This document shows positions 16,689 through 25,455 of a stretch of 64,000 bases of DNA, piece after piece. Numbering within the stretch: the first letter of the stretch is position 1; each line of letters begins with the position of its first letter. The notes under the pieces are model-generated. The model saw only the letters and a list, made by a program, of their open reading frames with translations, did no database searches and was not told the DNA's origin. Source of the DNA: Brevundimonas sp. Its GTDB lineage: Bacteria > Pseudomonadota > Alphaproteobacteria > Caulobacterales > Caulobacteraceae. The DNA is taken from contig JACVCC010000003.1 of NCBI GenBank assembly GCA_016742215.1, positions 248,001 through 312,000 on the forward strand, written 5' to 3'. Position numbers and translations under genes: made by a program.

Positions 16689-17723
16689 ATGGATCGCGTC
16701 AATCGTCAGTGGGTGCTTCGTCAGCGTCCGAAAGGCCTGATCCAGGATGGCGATCTGGAACTGGTCGACGCGCCCGTTCCGGATCTGGAGGACAGCGAGG
16801 TCCTGATCCGCACCATCTATCTGTCGCTGGACCCGACAAACCGCACCTGGATGAATGATGCCGAGGGCTATCTGCCAGCCGTGCAACTGGGCGCCGTGAT
16901 GCGCGGTCTGACACTGGGCGTGGTGGAGGAGAGCAAGTCGGAGCGATTCAAGGCCGGCGACATCGTCACCACCGCCGCCGGCGGCTGGTCGCACTATGCG
17001 GTCGTGCCGGACGCAGCAGTCTCGCGCGTTCACCGCGTTCCCGGCCTGCCGCTGACCGCCAACATGTCGGTCATGGGCATGACCGGCATGACGGCCTGGT
17101 TTGGGGTCACCGACGTTCTCCAGCCGAAGGCCGGCGAGACGATCGTGATCTCGGCCGCGGCCGGCGCCGTCGGCTCGATCGCCGGTCAGGTGGCCAAGGC
17201 CCACGGCGCGCGCGTCATCGGCATTGCCGGCGGGCCCGACAAATGCCGCTGGCTGACCGAGGAGCTCGGGTTCGACGCGGCCATCGACTACAAGAACGAG
17301 GACGTCGGCGACGCGCTGGACCGTCTCGCTCCGGACGGCGTCGAAATGAATTTCGAGAACGTCGGCGGCGACATCATGATCGCCGTGTTCAACCGCCTGA
17401 AGGTTCATGCGCGGATGGCCGTCTGCGGCATGATCTCGGCCTACAACGCCACCCGGATGCCGCCGTCGCCGAACCTCGCGCGGCTGATCACCCACCGCAT
17501 CCGGATGCAGGGGTTCCTCGTCATGGACTACGCGCCCCGAGCGAAAGAGATGGTGGCGGGTCTCGGCCCGATGCTCGCGGACGGTCGGGTCAAGTGGAAG
17601 GTCCATGTCGATGACGGGCTGGAAGGCGCGCTGGACTCGCTGAACCGCTTGTTCACCGGCGACCATGACGGCAAGCTGCTGGTCCGCGTGTCCGAAGAAC
17701 CGGCCGACCAGGGAACCCGATGA
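16689..17723 (+). CDS. NADP-dependent oxidoreductase, MDR superfamily (leukotriene B4 dehydrogenase / prostaglandin reductase-like)
   Basis: 344 aa. The opening NRQWVLRQRPKG and the later LSLDPTNRTWM are typical of zinc-free medium-chain reductases that reduce activated C=C bonds with NADPH. The cofactor-binding fold is AAAGAVGSIAGQVAK, and NFENVGGD and GFLVMDY are further family marks. There are no zinc ligands. The ATG at 16689 has GGAG upstream. It overlaps the next gene by ATGA, so the two form an operon acting perhaps on acyl-CoA-like or quinone substrates; the natural substrate is unknown. Confidence 0.9.
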   Translation: MDRVNRQWVLRQRPKGLIQDGDLELVDAPVPDLEDSEVLIRTIYLSLDPTNRTWMNDAEGYLPAVQLGAVMRGLTLGVVEESKSERFKAGDIVTTAAGGWSHYAVVPDAAVSRVHRVPGLPLTANMSVMGMTGMTAWFGVTDVLQPKAGETIVISAAAGAVGSIAGQVAKAHGARVIGIAGGPDKCRWLTEELGFDAAIDYKNEDVGDALDRLAPDGVEMNFENVGGDIMIAVFNRLKVHARMAVCGMISAYNATRMPPSPNLARLITHRIRMQGFLVMDYAPRAKEMVAGLGPMLADGRVKWKVHVDDGLEGALDSLNRLFTGDHDGKLLVRVSEEPADQGTR

Positions 17724-18127
17724 CCGAACCGCTTCACGTCCATTTCGAGGATCTGGGCGTGGGCGAGGTGGTGCCCCTCGGCGCCTGCGCGGTCGACCAG
17801 ACCGCGCTGGAGCTGTTCGTCGAGCGCTTCCTCCCGGGCTGGGATGCAGGCTACGGCGCACCGGACGCCATGGTCTATGCGCTGTGGAGCCGACTGTTCG
17901 CCGACAAGATTTCCGGCTGGGCCCAGTCCAAGATTCTGGCGGTCGACGGGCTGCGCTACATGCGCAACCCGCCGGCGGGCGAGTTGCTGCGGGGTCGCAT
18001 GACCATCATGGGCAAGGACCCGGTCGGCGACGAGAAGGGCATCGTCATCGCTCAGCAGGACGTGCTGGACGAGGCGGGCCGTCTGGTCTTCTCCTGCCTG
18101 ACCCGGTCGCTGGTGGCTCGGAGATAG
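17720..18127 (+). CDS. MaoC-like hot-dog fold protein
   Basis: 135 aa. A long central helix region (DQTALELFVERFLPG) followed by strands ending IVIAQQDVLDEAGRLVFSCLTRSLVAR fits a MaoC-type acyl-CoA hydratase/dehydratase fold. The usual Asp/His hydratase pair is not clearly present, so it may bind rather than hydrate an acyl thioester. The start overlaps the oxidoreductase stop by 4 bp, so the pair is translationally coupled. Domain assignment is moderate. Confidence 0.6.
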   Translation: MTEPLHVHFEDLGVGEVVPLGACAVDQTALELFVERFLPGWDAGYGAPDAMVYALWSRLFADKISGWAQSKILAVDGLRYMRNPPAGELLRGRMTIMGKDPVGDEKGIVIAQQDVLDEAGRLVFSCLTRSLVARR

Positions 18128-18130
18128 ACA

Positions 18131-18162
18131 AAAGCCCCGCCCGGCGAACCGGACGGGGCTTC
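18131..18162. terminator. Bidirectional terminator between the MaoC-like and sapC genes
   Basis: An AAGCCCCG / CGGGGCTT stem with an inner CCGG/CCGG part and a one-base mismatch. Read on the minus strand it is followed by TTTTG, so it best serves sapC, and probably both convergent genes. Confidence 0.8.
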
Positions 18163-18185
18163 GTCATTTCAGCGCTGACGCCGGA

Positions 18186-18974
18186 TCAGGCGTTGGCGGC
18201 GACCGGCTGGGCGGCGGCCTTGGCGAAGGCCATGGCGATCAGGCGGTCCCAGCCCAGCAGCGACACCAGATGGGCGTAGATCTGGCCCAGGGCGCCGTTG
18301 TCGCGCAGCTCGGCGAACTTCTCGGCCGGCAGGGCCTTCAGCTTGTCTTCCGAGATGGCGAAATATTCGGCGATCTTCTGCTGCGGGCCGGCGCTGCCGT
18401 CCGGGTTGCGCGGGGTGAAGACCGACTCGCGGGTCTCGAACAGGTCCATGTCCTTCAGCAGATTTACGAAGGACTCGGTGCGCAGACGCTCCTGCTCGAA
18501 GTTGTTGCAGAACTCCATGGCCTGCTGAACGTAGGCCGACGGCTGGTCGCCATCGAACAGCGGGGTTTCGCCGCCTTCGGTGATGAAGGGCGCGCCGCGG
18601 TCGATGCACAGGATCATGCGCTTCTGCTCTTCGTCATTGGCGAAGACGAACGGATAGCGACGGATGTAGGCCGGGATGTAGGCCTCGGGGCGGAAGTCGC
18701 CCTCGGGGCCGACGAACAGGTTGTCTTCCTGACGCAGGCCCATCACGGCGACCGGCTGCTTGTTGTCGCCGACGAAGATCACCGGATACGACAGGGCGGC
18801 CGGGGCGAACTCGGTGACCGTCAGCGGGATCAGGTGGGTGCCGGCGACGAAGGCGTAGGGCTTGTCGACCGGGTTGGCGCCCAGCTTGCCATGCAGATCA
18901 ACCGACAGCGGCTCCGGCTGGCTGTAGAACAGGACGTTGCCGGTCAGGCCGGCGGAAGCGGTGGTGTCGGTCAT
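18186..18974 (-). CDS. SapC family protein
   Basis: 262 aa. Family landmarks are PVTVTEF-like LIPLTVTEFAPAALSYPVIF, LRQEDNLFVG, YIPAYIRRYPFVF and a C-terminal GWDRLIAMAFAKA. SapC proteins were first described with S-layers in Campylobacter and are widespread in Caulobacter and sphingomonads, where they often sit beside TonB-dependent receptors. There is no signal peptide. Here the upstream gene on the same strand is a TonB receptor, with a hairpin between them. Molecular function is unknown. Confidence 0.87.
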   Translation of the reverse strand: MTDTTASAGLTGNVLFYSQPEPLSVDLHGKLGANPVDKPYAFVAGTHLIPLTVTEFAPAALSYPVIFVGDNKQPVAVMGLRQEDNLFVGPEGDFRPEAYIPAYIRRYPFVFANDEEQKRMILCIDRGAPFITEGGETPLFDGDQPSAYVQQAMEFCNNFEQERLRTESFVNLLKDMDLFETRESVFTPRNPDGSAGPQQKIAEYFAISEDKLKALPAEKFAELRDNGALGQIYAHLVSLLGWDRLIAMAFAKAAAQPVAANA

Positions 18975-19042
18975 GGACGCAGTTGGCTCTGGAAGAAAAA
19001 ACGGTCGCGCCTTCTAGCCCAGACGGTCCCGAGCGGCAAACA

Positions 19043-19067
19043 GGGCCGTTCCATTACAGAACGGCCC
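19043..19067 (-). terminator. Probable terminator after the zinc-type TonB receptor
   Basis: GGGCCGTTC and GAACGGCCC form a perfect 9-bp stem with a 7-nt loop. On the minus strand it is followed by TGTTTG, a weak U-tract. It separates the receptor gene from sapC. Confidence 0.65.
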
Positions 19068-19077
19068 CGTCCTGCAA

Positions 19078-21174
19078 TCAGAACGTCGCTCGGAAGCCGA
19101 GCACCAGGTTCCGGCCCCGCAGCGGGGCGACGTTGGTCAGATAGGACGCGTGGTTCAGGGCCAGCTCGTCCAGCAGGTTGTTGCCGCGCAGATAGACCTG
19201 CGCTCCCACTCCGCCGACCGTGAAGTCGTAGGCCACGGTCGCATTGACCATGTCGTAGCCCGGGGTGATCGTCTCGAAGGCCGAGATCCGGTCCTGCTCG
19301 AAGGCGTGGGTGTATTCCAGCTCGCCCGACCAGGCGTCCCACAGGAACTCGCCCCGCGCGCCCAGACGCGCCGCCGGGATGCGCGGCACCGCGCCGCCGC
19401 CATTGTCGAACTTCGCGCGCACCAGATCGCCGAACACCTCGCCGGTGAACCACGGCGTGAAGCGATGCTTGATCTCGCCCTCGAAGCCCGTGAACACCGC
19501 ATCGGCCTGGTCGTAGCGGATCAGGCGGAAGGCCTCGAACGCGTCCAGGGTGTCGGCAAAGATGTAGCCGTCGTAGCCGTAGCGATACAGGCTGGCGGTC
19601 ATCGTCGTGTCGCCCCGCGTGCGGCGCAGGGAGACCTCGGCGGCGTTGACCGTCTCGACGTCCAGCGTCGCCGTGCCGATCTCGAAGGTGTTGGTCGCCA
19701 GGTGGACGCCGCGGGCGAACAGTTCCTGCGCCGACGGCGCGCGCTGCGAGCGCGACAGCGAACCGGCGATCGACCATTCCGGGGAGACCGTCCAGACCGC
19801 TCCGCCCGAGATCGAGAACGGCTCGTGTTTCGCGGTCGGACGCCCGACGGCCTCGACCTCCTGCCACTCCTGACGGGCCGCCAGTTCGAGGCGCACGTCG
19901 CCCATGTCGAACTCTTCCATGGCGAACAGGGCATTGGCTGTGGTCTGCGTCTCCGGCAGGAAGGCTTCCTCGCCGATGGCCGCGAAGTCGCTGCGGGTCG
20001 TCTGCACGCCCACCACGCCGCGCATCAGGCCGATCGGCGAATGCTCCACCTCGACCCGGGCGTCATGGCCTTCGTTGGTGAAGGTGGTGGAGACCTCGTC
20101 ACCTTCCTTCTCGTCATGCGCATAGTCGGTGAAGCCGCCGCGCAGGCTGATGCGCTCGATGCCCGAGAACGGCTGGCGGATCTCGCCGCGCACATCGACG
20201 CGCTTGCTGCGCAGGTCGACGACCGGGGACTCGTGCTCGCCATGCTCGTGATCGTGGTCATGATCGTCATCGCCGTGGCTGTGCCCACCGCAGTGGAGGC
20301 TGGTGCCGTGCGGGTGGCAGTCCTCGTACTCGTGGCTGTGGCCCGGCAGGCCGTAGTCGCTTTGCTGCTCGGTGTATGACACGCCGAAATAGCCGCGCTG
20401 TCCGATCCACGAGCCGCCGATGGTGACGGTCGAGGTGTCGTTGAACGAGCCCGCCAGGGTGTCGAACGGACCGTGATCGTGCTCTTCCTCTTCCTCGCCC
20501 TCATGCTCTTCGTGAGGGGTCTGGAAGCTGGGGATGTCGTAGTCGTCGGACTCGCGCTTCAACGCCTCGAGCCGCAGGGCGAACGAGCCCAGGCCGGCCG
20601 TCACGCCCGCCACGATGGTCCGCTCGTCATCAGCCGTCCCGGCGCGCGCCTCGACGGCGCCGGTGATCCCCTCCACCGCGCGGGTCGGGATGCGACGGTC
20701 AACGACGTTCACGGCGCCGCCGATGGCGCCGCCGCCGTACAGCAGGGCGCTGGGGCCGCGCAGGATCTCGATGCTGTCCACCAGCAGGGGCTCGACGCTG
20801 ACCGCGTGGTCCGGCGAGATTTCCGAGGCGTCGAGCATGGCCGCGCCGTTGTTCAGCACCTTCACCCGCGGCGAGGTCTGGCCGCGGATCACCGGCCGGC
20901 TGGCGCCGCCGCCGAAGGTGTCCGACGACACGCCCGGAATGCCCGCCAGCGTCTCGCCCAGTGTCGCCTGACGACGGTGGACCAGCTCGTCGCCGTCCAG
21001 CACCGCCACGCTGCTGACGATGTCATTTGCCCCGCGACCCAGGGGCACCGCGGTGACGATCACCTCGTCCAGTTCGGTCGCCTGCTGAGAGCCGGCCGGA
21101 GCCGATTGAGCCATCGCCGAACCGGCGACGAGAGCAAGGCCGCTGGCGGCGGTGAGAAGGAGTGAAACGCGCAT
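19078..21174 (-). CDS. TonB-dependent outer-membrane receptor with His-rich loops, probable zinc receptor (ZnuD-like)
   Basis: 698 aa. A signal peptide (about 1-22) is followed by a TonB box ELDEVIVTAVP, a plug domain (about 35-160) and a barrel ending LVLGFRATF. Two loops are packed with His, Asp and Glu: about residues 219-236 (HEEHEGEEEEEHDH) and 278-317 (HSHEYEDCHPHG, then HSHGDDDHDHDHEHG). Such loops mark ZnuD-type receptors for zinc, possibly also other divalent metals. A Zur-type regulator gene lies 0.9 kb away and an AT-rich Zur-like box is in the promoter region, which supports zinc control. Confidence 0.9.
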   Translation of the reverse strand: MRVSLLLTAASGLALVAGSAMAQSAPAGSQQATELDEVIVTAVPLGRGANDIVSSVAVLDGDELVHRRQATLGETLAGIPGVSSDTFGGGASRPVIRGQTSPRVKVLNNGAAMLDASEISPDHAVSVEPLLVDSIEILRGPSALLYGGGAIGGAVNVVDRRIPTRAVEGITGAVEARAGTADDERTIVAGVTAGLGSFALRLEALKRESDDYDIPSFQTPHEEHEGEEEEEHDHGPFDTLAGSFNDTSTVTIGGSWIGQRGYFGVSYTEQQSDYGLPGHSHEYEDCHPHGTSLHCGGHSHGDDDHDHDHEHGEHESPVVDLRSKRVDVRGEIRQPFSGIERISLRGGFTDYAHDEKEGDEVSTTFTNEGHDARVEVEHSPIGLMRGVVGVQTTRSDFAAIGEEAFLPETQTTANALFAMEEFDMGDVRLELAARQEWQEVEAVGRPTAKHEPFSISGGAVWTVSPEWSIAGSLSRSQRAPSAQELFARGVHLATNTFEIGTATLDVETVNAAEVSLRRTRGDTTMTASLYRYGYDGYIFADTLDAFEAFRLIRYDQADAVFTGFEGEIKHRFTPWFTGEVFGDLVRAKFDNGGGAVPRIPAARLGARGEFLWDAWSGELEYTHAFEQDRISAFETITPGYDMVNATVAYDFTVGGVGAQVYLRGNNLLDELALNHASYLTNVAPLRGRNLVLGFRATF

Positions 21175-21207
21175 GAAGGGACATCCGTCAAAAACAGAGC
21201 TTTGCTG

Positions 21208-21228
21208 CGTATGTTATAATGTTACAAC
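21208..21228. promoter_or_regulatory. Putative Zur box between the zinc receptor and methyltransferase genes
   Basis: An AT-rich stretch contains TGTTATAATGTTACA, close to the TGTTATAATATAACA form of alphaproteobacterial Zur sites, though the right arm is degenerate. It lies 37 bp upstream of the receptor start and 32 bp upstream of the methyltransferase start. Confidence 0.55.
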
Positions 21229-21259
21229 TGACAACCCCCTCTTCAGCAGACGGACGGAC

Positions 21260-22030
21260 ATGCCTTCGACCCTGGGACTTTTTGCGCACATCGAGTCGCT
21301 CCACGGCGACCGCCCCTGGGGATCCGTGCTCGATGCAGGCGCCGGGGTGAACTCCGCCGAATGGCTTCTGTCGTTGCCGCCGGATCGCTGGACCGGCGTC
21401 ACCGCAGCGTCAGGTCATGCCGCGCAGGTGCGCAATGCCGTGGGGGATCGCCTGCGCCCGGTCGACCGGCTGTTGCTCGGCAACTGGATGGATCCGGGGC
21501 TTCTGGCGGGCGAGACCTTCGACGTGGTCCTTGCCGACTATCTCCTCGGCGCCACCGAGGGGTTCGGCCCCTATTTCCAGAACGACCTCTTCCGGCGTCT
21601 GCGTCCGTTGGTCAGCGGGATGCTCTATGTGACGGGCCTTGACCCCTACGTGGTCGGCGACGCTCCGACGCCTGCCGCTCGGTTGGTGCGTGAGATCGGC
21701 CGGATGCGCGATGTCTGTCTGCTGCTGGCCGACGAGACGCCGTATCGCGAATATCCCGCCGAGTGGACGACAGCGCGGCTTGAGGAGGCAGGCTTCCGGA
21801 TCACCTCCGCCCGCCGGTTCGCCAACCGCTACAGGCCGCGCTGGATCGACAACCAGCTGAACATGGGCCTGAGGCGGTTGTCGAAGGTCGCCGACCGGAC
21901 GCTGGCCGAGGCTCTCGCCGGCAGGATCGAGGCGCTCAGGGCGGAGGCGCACGCCGTGGCGAAGGCGGAGAACGGCCTCGCCCACGGATACGACTACGTC
22001 ATCTCAGCGGAACCGGCGGCGATCCCGTGA
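21260..22030 (+). CDS. SAM-dependent methyltransferase-like protein
   Basis: 256 aa from the ATG at 21260. The class I SAM-binding motif is VLDAGAGVNSAEWL, with a following acidic loop and FDVVLADYLLGA as motif IV. The C-terminal third is helical and basic. The substrate is unknown. It is divergent from the zinc receptor over the Zur-like box and lies 38 bp upstream of zur on the same strand, so it may belong to the zinc-starvation regulon. There is no strong Shine-Dalgarno sequence. A longer frame upstream crosses the box and is rejected. Confidence 0.75.
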   Translation: MPSTLGLFAHIESLHGDRPWGSVLDAGAGVNSAEWLLSLPPDRWTGVTAASGHAAQVRNAVGDRLRPVDRLLLGNWMDPGLLAGETFDVVLADYLLGATEGFGPYFQNDLFRRLRPLVSGMLYVTGLDPYVVGDAPTPAARLVREIGRMRDVCLLLADETPYREYPAEWTTARLEEAGFRITSARRFANRYRPRWIDNQLNMGLRRLSKVADRTLAEALAGRIEALRAEAHAVAKAENGLAHGYDYVISAEPAAIP

Positions 22031-22068
22031 CGGTTGCGGCGCGACCGCCTAACGACTAGCTCTGGCCC

Positions 22069-22545
22069 ATGGGTTCCGCCTGCGATCATCACCATCACGA
22101 CGGCCCGCCCGAGGCGGATGAGGTCTCGCGCGCGCTCGGCGCCGCCGAGACCCGGCTGACCGCCGAGGGCGAGCGCATGACGGTCGCGCGTCTGCGCGTG
22201 CTGGAGCTGCTGCTGGCCGCCGGCGAGCCGGTGAAGGCCTATGACCTGATCGCCCGCTTCGGCGAAGACGGCCAGCCGGCGAAGCCGCCGACCGTCTATC
22301 GCGCGCTGGAGTTCCTCGAACGCAAGGGGCTGGTGCATCGTATCGCCTCCATCAGCGCCTATGTCGCCTGCACCGGCGGCGACAGCGCCCACGCCGCCGC
22401 CTTCCTGATCTGCGACTGCTGCGGTCAGACCGAGGAGGTTGCGGCGTCCCTGGTGGACGGACTGAACGACGCGGCCGCGAAGGCCGGCTATGTGATCGAA
22501 CGCACGACCATTGAGGCCCACGGCCGCTGCCCGGCCTGTCGCTGA
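22069..22545 (+). CDS. zur: Zinc uptake regulator Zur (Fur family)
   Basis: 158 aa. The N-terminal winged helix (RMTVARLRVLELLLAAGEPVKAYDL, recognition helix around PTVYRALEFLE) and the dimerisation domain with two CxxC pairs (CDCCG near 124 and CPAC at the C-terminus) are those of Fur-family regulators. AFLICDCCGQTEE favours the Zur branch, as does the adjacent His-rich receptor. The N-terminus has an unusual four-His run (CDHHHHDG) that could bind metal. It probably represses the receptor when zinc is plentiful. Confidence 0.88.
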   Translation: MGSACDHHHHDGPPEADEVSRALGAAETRLTAEGERMTVARLRVLELLLAAGEPVKAYDLIARFGEDGQPAKPPTVYRALEFLERKGLVHRIASISAYVACTGGDSAHAAAFLICDCCGQTEEVAASLVDGLNDAAAKAGYVIERTTIEAHGRCPACR

Positions 22546-22605
22546 AATCGGATACGCAGTCCGTTTTTCTGGAAAACTGAGCCTTCAGCCGTTATCGTGG
22601 ATCCC

Positions 22606-23496
22606 ATGGACGCCATCCGGCTCTCTCCGCCCCGCCGCCTGACCCTGCCGATCTCGACCCGGTGGGGCGACGGAGACATGGCGGTCCTCGACTTCGGCGA
22701 TCCGAAGCGGCCGGTCGATCTGGTCTTCGTCCATGCCAACGGCTTCAACGCCATGACCTACCGCAGCCTGCTGGCCCCGCTGGCCAACTCGCTTCGGATC
22801 TGGGCTCCGGACTTGCGCGGTCACGGCAACTCGACGCTGCCGACCCGGCTCGAAGGCCGCCGCAACTGGCACGACCATCGCGATGATCTGACGGCCTTGC
22901 TGGACACGCTGGACGGTCCGCCGGTGATCATGGCCGGCCATTCGATGGGCGCCACCGCCTCGCTGCTCACCTCCGCCGACCGGTCGGACAAGGTCTCGGG
23001 CCTGGTCCTTCTGGATCCCGTCATCTGGTCCCGGCTGACGGTCGCGGCCTTCCAGCTGCCGCTGCTAGACCGTCTGTCCTCGCGCATCCCGCTGGTGAAG
23101 AACGCGCTGAAGCGCCGCGCCGATTTCGACAGCCGCGAACAGGCCATGACGGGCTACACCGGCCGCGGAGCCTTCAAGGGCTGGCCCGAGATGATGGTGG
23201 CCGACTATCTCGTCGATGGGCTGGTCGAGGCGGACAGAGGCTTCACCCTGTCCTGCCGGCCACAATGGGAGGCCGCCAACTACGGCTCCCAGAGCCACGA
23301 CCCGTGGCGCGCGCTGAAACGCTACAACGGTCCGGTCCGCATCCTGAAGGCCGAGACCCACTCAACCTGTCATGTGCCGGCCAACGCGCGTGGCCTGCCC
23401 CGTGTCTCGGTCGAGACGGTCGAGGGCGGCAACCACTTCTTCCCGATGCTGCGCGCGGACCTGGCTCGCGACGCCCTGTTCGACGCCGCGACCTAG
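22606..23496 (+). CDS. Alpha/beta-hydrolase
   Basis: 296 aa from the ATG at 22606; a GTG three codons upstream is an alternative. The fold's motifs are VHANGFNAMTYRSL (oxyanion loop), DLRGHGNS, the nucleophile elbow GHSMGA near residue 110 and a C-terminal catalytic His in GGNHFF. Family relatives include esterases, epoxide hydrolases and acyltransferases; substrate cannot be told. It ends on a CTAG shared with the convergent DUF1801 gene. Confidence 0.88.
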   Translation: MDAIRLSPPRRLTLPISTRWGDGDMAVLDFGDPKRPVDLVFVHANGFNAMTYRSLLAPLANSLRIWAPDLRGHGNSTLPTRLEGRRNWHDHRDDLTALLDTLDGPPVIMAGHSMGATASLLTSADRSDKVSGLVLLDPVIWSRLTVAAFQLPLLDRLSSRIPLVKNALKRRADFDSREQAMTGYTGRGAFKGWPEMMVADYLVDGLVEADRGFTLSCRPQWEAANYGSQSHDPWRALKRYNGPVRILKAETHSTCHVPANARGLPRVSVETVEGGNHFFPMLRADLARDALFDAAT

Positions 23497-23848
23497 ACGC
23501 CGGACGCGCGTCTCGAGGCCTCCGCCAGCTTGCGGACCAGCGTCTCCGAAATCGGCTTGCGATCGGAGAAGGTCACCCCCGTCTTCGTCGCCTTCAGCCC
23601 TTCCGCCGCGATGTCTTCCGCGTGAGCCGCGACGGCGCCCGGCGCGACGTACAGGCCGCATTGCCTGCTGAAGGCGGCGTAGCCGGCGATCACCGATCCG
23701 TCCTTGAGAAACCCCGGCATGTCGTACCGATCACTTCCTCGGCGTCGGGAAGGGCGGCTTTGAGCTGGTTGCGCAGGCGCGTCAGCAACGGGCGGAACGC
23801 CTCCGGCGCCGCGGCGATGTAGTCGGCGTGGGTCGCAAAGACCGGCAT
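23493..23848 (-). pseudogene. DUF1801 (YdhG-like) gene disrupted by a frameshift
   Basis: The ATG at 23848 follows a perfect AAGGAGG and encodes MPVFATHADYIAAAPEAF and, through LPDAEEVI, a normal DUF1801 N-terminus. After that the frame switches: the downstream half (YDMPGFLKDGSVIAGYAAF, then VTFSDRKPISETLVRKL) continues in another frame down to 23493. A single base lost near 23727-23730 (ATCGGTAC instead of ATCCGGTAC on the minus strand) would explain it. It is either a recent pseudogene or a sequencing error. The intact protein would be about 118 aa, standard for the family. Confidence 0.85.
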
Positions 23849-23948
23849 CTGATCCTCCTTCATCCGTCGCACCCGCTGGCGCACGGGCCGGGCAGGCGCT
23901 AAACCGCGCGCAACAAGAACAGGACTTCAGTTCAGGGAAACGCCGATC

Positions 23949-25451
23949 ATGCGTGACATCAACCACTTCATCGGCGGCGCGTCGTTCGTCGGCGCCTCGG
24001 GCCGCTTCTCGGATGTGTTCAATCCGAACACGGGCGAGGTCCAGGCCCGCGTCCAGCTGGCGACCGAAGGCGAGGTCGATCGCGCGGTGCAGGCCGCCCA
24101 GGCCGCCTTCGACGGCTGGTCCTCGACCAACCCGCAGCGCCGCGCCCGTGTGATGTTCGAGTTCAAGCGCCTGGTCGAGGCGAACATGAACGAGCTGGCC
24201 GAGATGCTGTCGTCCGAGCACGGCAAGGTCATCGCCGACTCCAAAGGCGACATCCAGCGGGGCCTGGAAGTGATCGAGTTCGCCTGCGGCATCCCGCACG
24301 CCCTGAAGGGCGAATACACCTGGGGCGCCGGTCCGGGCATCGACGTCTATTCGATGCGCCAGCCGCTGGGCGTCGTCTCGGGCATCACCCCGTTCAACTT
24401 CCCGGGCATGATCCCGATGTGGATGTTCGGCGTCGCCATCGCCGTGGGCAACACCTTCGTGCTCAAGCCCTCCGAGCGTGATCCGTCCGTGCCGGTCCGT
24501 CTGGGCGAGCTGATGATGGAGGCGGGCGCCCCGGCCGGCGTGCTGAACGTCGTGCACGGCGACAAGGCCGCCGTCGACGCCATCCTGACCCACCCGCAAG
24601 TCCACGCCGTCAGCTTCGTCGGCTCGTCCGACATCGCCCACTACGTCTACCAGCTGGGCGCGGCCCACGGGAAACGGGTCCAGGCCATGGGCGGCGCCAA
24701 GAACCACGGCATCGTCCTGCCGGACGCCGACATGGATCAGGTCATCAAGGACCTGTCCGGCGCGGCCTTCGGTTCGGCGGGCGAGCGCTGCATGGCCCTG
24801 CCGGTCGTGGTGCCGGTCGGTCAGAAGACCGCCGACGAACTGCGCGAGCGCATGGTCGCCGAGATCGAGACCCTGCGCGTCGGCGTCTCGACCGATGCCG
24901 GCGCCCACTACGGCCCGGTCGTCACCGCCGCCCACAAGGCGCGCGTCGAGGGCTGGATCGACCAGGGCGTCAAGGACGGCGCCGAACTGGTCGTCGACGG
25001 TCGCGGCTTCACGCTGCAGGGCCACGAGAACGGCTACTTCGTGGGCCCGTCGCTGTTCGACCACGTGAAGCCGGAGATGGAGTCCTACAAGGAAGAGATC
25101 TTCGGCCCGGTGCTGCAGATCATGCGCGCCGCCAGCTTCGAGGAAGCCCTGTCGCTGCCGTCGAAGCACCAGTACGGCAACGGCGTCGCCATCTTCACCC
25201 AGAACGGGCGTGCGGCCCGCGACTTCGCCGCCCGCGTCAACGTCGGCATGGTCGGCATCAATGTGCCGATCCCGGTGCCGGTCGCCTACCACACCTTCGG
25301 CGGCTGGAAGCGCTCGGCCTTCGGCGACACCAACCAGCACGGCATGGAAGGCCTGAAGTTCTGGACCAAGGTGAAGACCGTCACCGCCCGCTGGCCCGAT
25401 AGCGCCCTGGAGCACGCCGACAGCTCCTTTGTCATCCCGACGATGGGCTGA
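23949..25451 (+). CDS. mmsA: CoA-acylating methylmalonate-semialdehyde dehydrogenase
   Basis: 500 aa. It converts methylmalonate or malonate semialdehyde to propionyl- or acetyl-CoA in valine, inositol and beta-alanine breakdown. Diagnostic motifs are NHFIGGA at the start, TPFNFPGMIPMWMF, FVGSSDIAHYVY and GSAGERCMALPV with catalytic Cys281. The lack of the general-base glutamate seen in hydrolytic ALDHs (the position reads MGGAKNH) fits CoA-dependent acylation. It ends 4 bp before an acetyltransferase gene. Confidence 0.96.
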   Translation: MRDINHFIGGASFVGASGRFSDVFNPNTGEVQARVQLATEGEVDRAVQAAQAAFDGWSSTNPQRRARVMFEFKRLVEANMNELAEMLSSEHGKVIADSKGDIQRGLEVIEFACGIPHALKGEYTWGAGPGIDVYSMRQPLGVVSGITPFNFPGMIPMWMFGVAIAVGNTFVLKPSERDPSVPVRLGELMMEAGAPAGVLNVVHGDKAAVDAILTHPQVHAVSFVGSSDIAHYVYQLGAAHGKRVQAMGGAKNHGIVLPDADMDQVIKDLSGAAFGSAGERCMALPVVVPVGQKTADELRERMVAEIETLRVGVSTDAGAHYGPVVTAAHKARVEGWIDQGVKDGAELVVDGRGFTLQGHENGYFVGPSLFDHVKPEMESYKEEIFGPVLQIMRAASFEEALSLPSKHQYGNGVAIFTQNGRAARDFAARVNVGMVGINVPIPVPVAYHTFGGWKRSAFGDTNQHGMEGLKFWTKVKTVTARWPDSALEHADSSFVIPTMG

Positions 25452-25455
25452 GGTC

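Noticed and set aside
22571..22594. GGAAA followed by CGTT upstream of the hydrolase gene, as a sixth EcfG promoter
   Set aside because: The spacer is 14 nt and the -35 is GGAAA and not GGAAC, so it fails both criteria met by the other five sites.
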